Source: Flavobacteriales bacterium (GTDB lineage: Bacteria; Bacteroidota; Bacteroidia; Flavobacteriales_F; PHOS-HE28). Taken from it: a stretch of 64,000 nt of DNA. This document shows, one piece after another, positions 23,958-32,000 of the stretch (positions within the stretch are counted from its first letter, which is position 1; each line of letters begins with the position of its first letter). The translations under genes and the position numbers were made by a program. The notes under the pieces were generated by a model. That model was not told the DNA's origin, ran no database searches, and saw only the letters and a list, made by a program, of their open reading frames with translations. The stretch spans positions 124,001 to 188,000 of the forward strand of contig JADJQW010000004.1 in the NCBI GenBank assembly GCA_016712535.1, given 5' to 3'.

Positions 23958-26882
23958 ATGAACCAGCCTCAGTCCAAGACCGGCACCGCTGCCCCTCCGG
24001 CGGCCAAGACCCAGAGCGCCCCCGCCTCGTCCAATCGAGTGGCCACTGAGGTCGACGTCGCCTATATCGACGGCATCGCCTACCCGATCAACAAGGGCGA
24101 AACGATGCTCGCCTTCCTGAAGCGGCACAAGGGTCCCAACCCCGTGCCCACGCTGTGCGACGCGCCCAACCTTGAGCCCTTCGGATCGTGTCGCGTGTGC
24201 AGTGTTGAAGTGCAGATGGCGATGCCAAAGCGTGATGCTTCTCGCGATGCCGGGTCGGGGCCCGGCATGACAGAGGAGTTGGAGTTGGGTCCTGCCAAAG
24301 TGATGGCCAGCTGCCACACCCCCGTGGGCAAGGGCATGTACATCACCGTGAACAGCCCGCGCATGGAGCGGCTGCGCAAGAACATCGTGGAGCTGGTGCT
24401 CACCGACTACGACACCGAGCGCCTGAAGACCGAGGACCACGGCCGCAACGAGCTGTACAATGTGGTGCAGCAGATCGGCTTCGACATCGATAGCGTGCGC
24501 TACCCCAAGGGGAAGAACCACATGAGCACGCCGATGGACACGAGCCACCCGTACATGGTGAGCGACCTCAGCGCGTGCATCAGCTGCTACCGCTGCGTGC
24601 GTGCGTGCGACGAGGTCCAGGGCGAGTTCGTGCTCACCATGGCCGGCCGCGGTTTCGACAACCACATCGTCAAGGGCACCAACGAATCGTTCAAGGACAG
24701 CGATTGCGTGAGCTGCGGCGCCTGCTCGCAGGCCTGTCCCACCAGCGCCATCACCGATGTGTTCAAGAGCAAAGAGACCAAGGCCGATGAGGTCACCCGC
24801 ACCGTATGCACGTACTGCGGCGTGGGATGCAACCTCGAAGTGAAGGTGAAGGATGGCAAGGTGGCGGGCATCACCGCGCCCTACGACGCCGAGGCCAACC
24901 AGGGCCACACCTGCCTCAAGGGCCGTTACGCCTTCCGCTTCTACGACCACCCCGAGCGGCTGCGCACACCGCTAATAAGGAAGAACGGGGAGCTCGTTCC
25001 CGCGACCTGGGACGAGGCCTACGACTACATCATCGATGGCTTCATCCGCATCCGCGAGCAGCACGGTCCGGACGCGCTGGCCGGCGTGAGCAGCGCGCGC
25101 TGCCCCAACGAGGAGAACTACCTCATGCAAAAGTTCTTTCGCGCGCAGGTGGGCACCAACAACATCGACGCGTGCGCGCGCGTGTGCCACAGCCCCACGG
25201 CCCTGGGCATGCAGAAGACCTTCGGCACCGGCGCGGCCACCAACAGCATCGACGACCTGAAGGACACGCACACGATCATGATCATCGGTGCGAACCCCAC
25301 CGACGCGCACCCGGTGACGGGAGCCAAGATCAAGCAGCAGATCATGAAGGGGAAGACCCTGATCGTGATCGACCCGCGCCGTACCGAGCTGGCCCGCTAC
25401 GCCAAGTACCACCTTCAGTTGAAGCCCGGCACCAACGTGGCCCTGCTGAACATGATGATGCACTACATCGTGAAGGAGGGCTGGGTCAACAAGGACTTCA
25501 TCGACAAACGCACCGAAGGCTGGGAGGATTTCAAGAAGGAAGTGTTGTCGGTGGACATCGCCGCGATGGAACGCGAGACCGGCGTTGATCGCAACCTCGT
25601 GCGCGAGGCCGCGAAGGCCTATGCCAGCTCACCTGCCGCGATGAGCTTCCACGGCCTGGGCGTCACCGAGCACTACCAGGGCACCTTCACCGTGATGCAG
25701 ATCGCCGACCTGGCGATGATGACCGGCAACATCGGCCGCCGCGGCGTGGGCGTGAACCCGCTGCGCGGCCAGAACAACGTGCAGGGCGCCGCCGACATGG
25801 GTTGCCAGCCGCACCAGGGCGCCGGCTACTTCGCGGTGGACGAGCCCGCGAACATCCAGATGTACGAGCAGTTCTACGGCGTCGAGCTGCCCCACCACGC
25901 GGGCAAGAAGATCCCGCAGATGTACGACGCCATGCTGGAGGGCACCCTAAAGGCCTTCTGGGTGGCGGGCGAGGACATGGCGCAGACTGACCCCAACACG
26001 CTGCACGTGCGCAAGGCCCTGGGCCAGCTCGAGCTCTTCGTGGTGCAGGAGCTCTTCATGACCGAGACCGCCAAGCTCGCCCACGTGGTACTGCCCGCCA
26101 GCAGCTTCCTGGAGAAGAGCGGCACCTTCACCAACGGCGAGCGCCGCATCCAACGCGTGAACGCAGCGGTCGAACCCATCGCAGGCACCAAGCCCGACGG
26201 CCAGATCACCTGCGACATCATGGAGCGCTACGCCGAGAAGACCGGCAGGCGCAGCGGAAACGCCAGCAAGGACTACCACCCACGCTGGGTGCTGGAGGAG
26301 ATCAGCCGCATCGTGCCCTTCTTCGCCGGGGTGAAGTGGGACGAGCTCGGGGAGAACGGCAAGCAATGGCCTGTGAAGCCCGATGGCACCGACACCCAGA
26401 TCCTGCACACCGACACCTTCAAGCGCGGCTTGGGGAAGTTCATCTTCAACCAGTGGGAGAAGAGCCCCGAGGTGCGCACCAACGAGAAGGACTACCCCTA
26501 CATCATCACCACCAACCGCGAGCTGGAGCACTACAACTGCGGCGCCATGACGCGGCGCACCGGCAACGGCGAGATCCTCACCGAGGACGTGCTGCTGATA
26601 AACCCCGCCGACGCCGAGAGGAACGGCATCGCCGAGGGCGACATGGTGTGCGTGGAGAGCCCGCGTGGCAAGGTGGACATCAAGGCCCGTATCACCGACG
26701 AGGTGAAGCCGGGCATCCTCAGCAGCACCTTCCACTTCCCGGAGATCATGTTGAACATCATCACGAGTAGCGTCAGTGACAGTCTCGCGATGTGCCCGGA
26801 GTACAAGGTGGTGACGTGTAGGATCCGGAAGGCGAAGAAGGCGCATTTGCGGAAGGCGGGGGAGGTGGTGGAGAAGCCGTAG
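23958..26882 (+). CDS. fdhA: Formate dehydrogenase alpha subunit, molybdopterin type
   Basis: 974 residues. An N-terminal NuoG-like [2Fe-2S] domain has ligands C67, C78, C81 and C119. Two ferredoxin-type [4Fe-4S] clusters follow (C207/C210/C213/C217 and C250/C253/C256/C260), then the Mo-bis-MGD domain with its own cluster (C284, C287, C291, C319). C410 in ARVCHSPT is the Mo ligand, a Cys rather than selenocysteine. The C-terminal molybdopterin-dinucleotide domain has the ELEHYNCGAMTRRT region. It oxidises formate to CO2 in the cytoplasm. No beta or gamma subunit is adjacent. Oddly, residues ~87-108 are an extra segment encoded by a palindromic element between the third and fourth [2Fe-2S] Cys. 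Confidence 0.93.
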   Translation: MNQPQSKTGTAAPPAAKTQSAPASSNRVATEVDVAYIDGIAYPINKGETMLAFLKRHKGPNPVPTLCDAPNLEPFGSCRVCSVEVQMAMPKRDASRDAGSGPGMTEELELGPAKVMASCHTPVGKGMYITVNSPRMERLRKNIVELVLTDYDTERLKTEDHGRNELYNVVQQIGFDIDSVRYPKGKNHMSTPMDTSHPYMVSDLSACISCYRCVRACDEVQGEFVLTMAGRGFDNHIVKGTNESFKDSDCVSCGACSQACPTSAITDVFKSKETKADEVTRTVCTYCGVGCNLEVKVKDGKVAGITAPYDAEANQGHTCLKGRYAFRFYDHPERLRTPLIRKNGELVPATWDEAYDYIIDGFIRIREQHGPDALAGVSSARCPNEENYLMQKFFRAQVGTNNIDACARVCHSPTALGMQKTFGTGAATNSIDDLKDTHTIMIIGANPTDAHPVTGAKIKQQIMKGKTLIVIDPRRTELARYAKYHLQLKPGTNVALLNMMMHYIVKEGWVNKDFIDKRTEGWEDFKKEVLSVDIAAMERETGVDRNLVREAAKAYASSPAAMSFHGLGVTEHYQGTFTVMQIADLAMMTGNIGRRGVGVNPLRGQNNVQGAADMGCQPHQGAGYFAVDEPANIQMYEQFYGVELPHHAGKKIPQMYDAMLEGTLKAFWVAGEDMAQTDPNTLHVRKALGQLELFVVQELFMTETAKLAHVVLPASSFLEKSGTFTNGERRIQRVNAAVEPIAGTKPDGQITCDIMERYAEKTGRRSGNASKDYHPRWVLEEISRIVPFFAGVKWDELGENGKQWPVKPDGTDTQILHTDTFKRGLGKFIFNQWEKSPEVRTNEKDYPYIITTNRELEHYNCGAMTRRTGNGEILTEDVLLINPADAERNGIAEGDMVCVESPRGKVDIKARITDEVKPGILSSTFHFPEIMLNIITSSVSDSLAMCPEYKVVTCRIRKAKKAHLRKAGEVVEKP
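24220..24285. repeat. Palindromic element inserted in frame in fdhA
   Basis: The core is a perfect 8-bp inverted repeat ATGCCGGG (24247-24254) and CCCGGCAT (24261-24268) around TCGGGG. The surrounding ~60 bp encode residues with no counterpart expected in this protein family (PKRDASRDAGSGPGMTEE). It keeps the reading frame. Boundaries are approximate and inferred from where family-like sequence stops and resumes. Confidence 0.6.
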
Positions 26883-26888
26883 GTCATT

Positions 26889-26980
26889 TTGGGCGTGCCC
26901 CCTCGCAAAAGCCTCGGGGTCCGGCTTTCCGCTACTAGTCCGCACTCGTCCTTCCTCCTCGTTTGCGGGCTTTCCGCTCG
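26889..26980. repeat. Interspersed repeat with doubled GGCTTTCCGCT
   Basis: The motif GGCTTTCCGCT occurs at 26923-26933 and 26968-26978, next to a GGGCGTGCCCCC segment. I recall similar 'GGGCTTTCCGCT' elements in many Bacteroidota intergenic regions. It fills most of the 170 bp between fdhA and the 27052 gene, where no other feature is seen. Confidence 0.45.
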
Positions 26981-27051
26981 AATCCGTCACGCGAAATTCA
27001 CAGCGGACCGAGTTCACTGTGTTGCTCCGATGTTTGTACAGTTGAGATGCT

Positions 27052-28128
27052 ATGAAGCGCGTTTATCAAGAACATAAACACAAGAGGTTCACCCGGAAAC
27101 GGGCACGACGCGCTGCGAGAGACAGAGAGCTCTGGTTGCTCTGGAAGACCGACCAGAACAAACGGCTAAATGGGCTAGGCAGGAAGGAAAGGCAAGAAGC
27201 TGTGCACTCTCACAAGGTTGAGATCGTTAAGGCACCGGATGTTTTTTCCTTCAGGGACAATACGGAACCGAGCATCAAGTTCGTGAATCGATTGATGGCA
27301 CTGGCGAAGAGAGGCCATGGCGCACATGTGAATCTTCAAGGCGTCGAGCAGCTTTCGAATGACGCCACGGCCATACTGTGCTCGGTAGCGCACGAGTTCA
27401 GTAAGAAGCGCCTTCGGTTTGAAGGTAACAAGCCTGAGAATGAGAAAGTATGCGATGAGTTCGAGCGTTCGGGGTTCTTCAAGCATGTACAAGGAATGGT
27501 CCTTGAACGGAATCAGGAGAGCAAGGACGAGATCACAACCAAAGGTGACAAACGCGTGCGGTCGGAGAAGACAGCCGAGATTATTGGCCAGGCAGCCCGG
27601 ACGATCTGGGGTGAGGAAAGAAGATGTCCCGGCGTGCAGAAGTCGCTTATCGAGTGCATGGGGAACACGAAGGAGCACTCAAACCCTTACGGAAATATGG
27701 GGGAGCGCTGGTGGCTCTCTGTTCACCACGACGACGCTACTCGCGAGGTTACCTTCAGCTTCGTGGACTATGGCGTCGGAATTTTTGAGAGCTTGGTGAA
27801 GAAGAAGAAGAAAGGGCTCTTCGGGTTGTTCTTCGACAAGTTCCGGGACAGCCCCAACCCGGAGCTATTGAAGCAAATCCTTAACGGGGAGCTAAAAAGC
27901 TCAACGGAAGGCACCCGAACCGAACTGGTCAACCGCGGAAAAGGCTTGCCTGGCATCCATGATGCCATGAAACGGAAGCAACTTTGTGATCTCGTGATCA
28001 TTTCGAACAACGTGCGCGCCTTTGTGGACAATGAGACCTACCAAGAACTGAAGGAGACCTTCAACGGCACCTTTCTGCAATGGAAAGTGACAGCAAACAG
28101 CGACAACTTACCGGGCTATGGAAATTAA
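27052..28128 (+). CDS. STAS-like plus GHKL ATPase protein (cassette gene 1)
   Basis: 358 residues. The first ~60 are strongly basic. Residues ~70-145 read like a STAS/MlaB-type domain (AHVNLQGVEQLSNDATAIL). Residues ~175-350 carry GHKL ATPase boxes: an N box E201-x3-N205-x3-H209 (IECMGNTKEH), a G1 box D239-Y-G-V-G243, and a G2 box GKGLPGI (296-302). An anti-sigma-type kinase or a nucleotide-dependent switch is therefore likely. A Lys run (250-254) interrupts the lid. Its stop overlaps the next start by 11 bp. The gene is visibly more A/T-rich than its neighbours, consistent with transfer. Function in the cell is unknown. Confidence 0.75.
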   Translation: MKRVYQEHKHKRFTRKRARRAARDRELWLLWKTDQNKRLNGLGRKERQEAVHSHKVEIVKAPDVFSFRDNTEPSIKFVNRLMALAKRGHGAHVNLQGVEQLSNDATAILCSVAHEFSKKRLRFEGNKPENEKVCDEFERSGFFKHVQGMVLERNQESKDEITTKGDKRVRSEKTAEIIGQAARTIWGEERRCPGVQKSLIECMGNTKEHSNPYGNMGERWWLSVHHDDATREVTFSFVDYGVGIFESLVKKKKKGLFGLFFDKFRDSPNPELLKQILNGELKSSTEGTRTELVNRGKGLPGIHDAMKRKQLCDLVIISNNVRAFVDNETYQELKETFNGTFLQWKVTANSDNLPGYGN

Positions 28129-28444
28129 GATCGCATCCGAGTTCTCCCGGTTCCCAGGACCGCGGGATAGAGGTGAGGGGGATTATAGTGCGGAGGAATT
28201 TTATGAACGGCTTCTCCTGCCGCGCTTCAATCAAGCGCGCGAGAGAGGTGAGCGGCTAACCGTTTTCTTGGACGGCACTGCGGGGTATGCGACATCCTTT
28301 CTCGAGGGGTCCTTTGGGAAGCTCCAGAGGGACTTGAAGGCCCAAGGCTTGAAGATTATGGATTACATCGATTTCGTTTCGGCAGAGGAACCTTATTTAA
28401 TTGACGAGATCACGGAGTACGTTGCCGATGCTCTCAAGGGCTAA
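28118..28444 (+). CDS. STAS-like DUF4325 protein (cassette gene 2)
   Basis: 108 residues, matching the size and pattern of STAS-like DUF4325 proteins: an N-terminal strand with FSRFPGPRD, the SAEEFYERLLLPRF helix, a central TVFLDGTAGYATSFLEGSFG segment, and a C-terminal helix. DUF4325 domains commonly sit next to or are fused to GHKL ATPases, as here. By analogy with SpoIIAA/SpoIIAB this could be the partner-switch antagonist of gene 1. It overlaps gene 1 by 11 bp and gene 3 by 17-44 bp, so all three are probably co-translated. Confidence 0.8.
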   Translation: MEIKIASEFSRFPGPRDRGEGDYSAEEFYERLLLPRFNQARERGERLTVFLDGTAGYATSFLEGSFGKLQRDLKAQGLKIMDYIDFVSAEEPYLIDEITEYVADALKG

Positions 28445-28991
28445 TCTCCTCCTATCCACGCTCATCTTCGGGGTGGGCTGCTTTGTCGGCTACCTATCAA
28501 CCCAATTTCACCTCATCAATATTGCGCGAGAGATCAATGTCGTTGATCTACTCGCGCTTTTCGTCACTACCGTGCTGGGATTCTACATCGCGCACGTTGT
28601 TCAACGGAACTTGACTGCACACAGGGTCGAACGAGACTTGATGATTAGCCATCTCAACGGTATGAGGCATCGGCTTGGGGGGCTGGACTTCCTTGAGGGA
28701 CAGAGCAAGCTCTCATTTCAAGCGTCGATTGCATGGTTTCGCCAATGGTTTGCCGAGTACCGATCGCTCGAGTGCTTGGTTGAGGAGACCATTGGTGCCG
28801 ATAGTGTGAAGGAGCACATGGAGAAGCTCTATACCGAGAGCATCACCCTCAAGAAGCTATCCACAGGCGGCAAGAAGAAAGGAGGTTGCTTCCAGCTTGA
28901 CGAGGTCGAGCGGAAGTACTTCGACGAGTCAAAGCGTAGGGTTGAAGAACTCCTTTTCAAGCTTGTCGTCCGTATTAACAGGAAGAGTTAA
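28428..28991 (+). CDS. Two-TM membrane protein with cytoplasmic helical domain (cassette gene 3)
   Basis: 187 residues from MLSRANLLL; an upstream Met at 28401 adds nine polar residues and is possible. Two hydrophobic segments (residues ~5-25 and ~36-55) form a hairpin. The remaining ~130 residues are helical and charged (SHLNGMRHRLGGLDFLEGQ; then YRSLECLVEETIG) and end in basic residues. No family recognised. The overlap with DUF4325 and the two-gene sensor-like module upstream make it a candidate effector or anchor; this is inference. Confidence 0.65.
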   Translation: MLSRANLLLSTLIFGVGCFVGYLSTQFHLINIAREINVVDLLALFVTTVLGFYIAHVVQRNLTAHRVERDLMISHLNGMRHRLGGLDFLEGQSKLSFQASIAWFRQWFAEYRSLECLVEETIGADSVKEHMEKLYTESITLKKLSTGGKKKGGCFQLDEVERKYFDESKRRVEELLFKLVVRINRKS

Positions 28992-29086
28992 TCAGGGCAT
29001 TCCGACGCTACTCCCTTTGAAGGTCTTTGCCAACGCATGAGCTTCTCTTCTATTACGCAGAATGGTCTCGAGACGGGGAGTTCGAG

Positions 29087-32000
29087 CTACGGTAACTGCT
29101 CGATGCGAGTGTTGGTGGGAACAGAGCCCCCAATGTTCACCAGGATTGGGTCGCGGTCATTCGAGGACCCAACGTACTTCACAATGCCATCTAGAGTGAC
29201 ATCCTCTCGATAGTACCCGGGCGTCGTGTTCGTAGGCACCGAGCCACCAATGCGCACAAGGATCGGGTCGCGATCATTCGCTGCTCCGACATATGCAAGT
29301 TTCGAGTCCCACAGAGTGTTCCCTGCCCATAGGGCCATCATACCAGCGCTTGATTTGCGCGCATCACTTCCGTAGGTAGCCAGTGCCGACGAAGTGAAAT
29401 CTACCAGGGTTATCGTACTTGAGAGCGCAACCGCATCCGCCGTCATCGTGCCCAAATGATTTCGGTGGCGAATGGCAACATGGTAGAAGCCAGGGATGAC
29501 CGAGAAGACAACAGCTGATGTGCCGTCGGCGCCGGTGATGTCACCATCGCGTTGTAGTAGCGCCGAGCGCGATTGAACAACGTGGGCAGGATCCCCAACA
29601 TCCCGGAGTTCAATTACCACCCAGTCGACAACGGCGTTCGGCCCTGTGACGGCGAGCGCGGTACCAGATGTGGCCTCCCCTCCACCACCACCTTGGTGGG
29701 AGTAACCCAGACCAGTGTAAGGCTCGGTCAAGGGAATGAGGCCTTTTACCCTCAGACTATCTGAAAGCAGCCCCGCTGCCAGATTGAGCGCGCCGTCAAG
29801 CATAGCTCTGGGGGACACCGCCACGCTGGGAACCACGACTAGAACATCGAGGATAGCAAGGCGCTCCAGGCCATCGTGGACGGCGCGTATGGTCAGGTCT
29901 AACTGTCCAGGGATGCCTGAAGCGCCGATTGTGATCGTATCGCCGGTAATTGTAGCCGTCAGCCCGGATTCGGTCGCCTCAACGGTCACTAGCATGTCAT
30001 CCTCCAAAGAATCCGGGTCCATGAAGAAGTTTGCAAGAGGGAGGCTTAGCGTCCCTCCAAGAGCTACTTCAATGTTGAGCACGCCGGTGGGCACTGGCGC
30101 TTTGCGTTTGGCAATGACAACCGATTCCTTCAAGATGGAGGCGCTCGAATTGCCTAAGTGCCGGCATGAGAGCTTTTGGGAAAGAGAGTCGAAGGCGATA
30201 AGGTTTCCCGCTTCGGTGAAAAGGTCCTTTTGAAAGGTCGTGTCGTCACGAATAGTCAGCAAGTAAACGCTGTCCGGGCTCAAGACCTCTGCCTGATCAA
30301 GTGCGGCAGCGAATCGAAGGGGAGACCATGAGATCGACAGGCGGCGCAGATCGAATCGTTCACTATTGGGTACAATCCCGAGTCCTTGTAGCTCGTCATA
30401 GCATCGTTTGAAGGTAATCACGCTGGCCTGGGCGCTGTCCATGACCGTTACACCCTTTCGGTGCTGAATCTTGCCCTCAGTGAGAAAGTTGATGACAGTA
30501 CTATCGCAAGACACGCCGACGCCAGTTGGCTGCGCTAAAAGAGTCAAATTCACGACAGCTGCTGAGTCGACTGTGAAAGTCGTGTCCCGATATCCTGGCT
30601 TTGTCACATGAATGAAATGACCTCGGTTCGATAGAGAGAAGGTCTCAGTCGCCCCATTAATCCGTTTGACGAACCTATCGTTCACATATACCTCCGCATG
30701 CAGCACGGAGTTGTCCGATTGAATCTCTAGGGGATAATTCGGCGAGCCAGGGAGATATTCGAGTTGTTGAGTAACCAGCACAGTATCGATTCCCCTGAAA
30801 TACACACCAACGACGTTCATTCCGGTGTCTGGAAGATTGATACCAACCGTGTGTTCACTGATTGGATGGTTCAAACTCAATGGCACGGAAACAAGCGAAT
30901 CTTCCGTGTAGTAGATCCGCACCACGTCATAGTATGTGTATCCCTCACCTGAGATACCCAGTTCCACACTTGATGTGCTGAAGTAAGGAGCATTCTCCAA
31001 TACCGCGACGCGGGCATTCCGGACTGTAGTGTTAGCCGCGCTAGGGAGCATCGGGATACTCATGCGTTGGCCTTGGATATCGCTTAATCCCAACGCTATC
31101 GCTAGCGTCTCGTATCCGGATGCGACGACCTTAATGCTATCTCCTTCAGCCAAAGCAGGTATCACCGTCAGCTTGAACCGACCATTCTCGTCGGTTATCC
31201 CAGCCCAATTCCATCGACCAGAACGCTGAACGAAAATGTTTGCCGCACTCAAAATGCTTCCACTGCACACCCCTTCCAAACTTCCAAGAGCATACGCCTC
31301 TTGCGTCAACGGGTTTACGTACTCCGGCTCAATGAGCCGGTTAACGGAAACTATCGGCGAATCTTCAGGCTCGGCACTGCGGTAATAGACGCCAAAATGC
31401 AAGTGGGGGGGATAGGCCGTCGTCTTTTTAATTACACCAATCTCTTGGCCAAGCTGCACCCCAACCGGAAGACCGGGCGCAATGTCAATATTGTCATAGT
31501 ACGAGTACCACTCTCCATCTGGTGTGGTGTGCCGTATGCGTACATGACTTCCTGCCGCTTGGTCTACAATGCCGTCCTCTACGGCATAGACTGAAATGTG
31601 GGCGTCACATGCATCGGTAGCGAGATTCACGTCCCATGCATATCTGTCATCCTTTTGCCCGCATCCGTTAGCGGAATGACTAACTGTTGATTGATTCAGA
31701 GGGCATGCAATGGTATTGCACATAATCCCAAGGTTCTCCGTGATGAATCCTCGTTGCCTGAATTCCCATCGATTCTCGAGTTGCGCTGCGCTGAAACAAT
31801 CTGTCGCCCTCGGGATATACTCATTCGCGGTCTTCCCATTTGCGATGGTTGGTGCACTGGCATAAGGGGTTTGGAAGAACACCGAGCTACACGTAAACTG
31901 ATTCCCAAGACACTGTTCACCAATTGAGAAAGAATACAGAGCAAAAGGCAGCACGGATTGCAGAACCCCACTGTACTGAGCAACCGAAGGAAGTGGTGAG

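Noticed and set aside
23931..27017. Two long minus-strand frames (339 and 356 codons) opposite fdhA
   Set aside because: They mirror the coding strand of an undoubted formate dehydrogenase and read as Val/His/Ala-rich noise.
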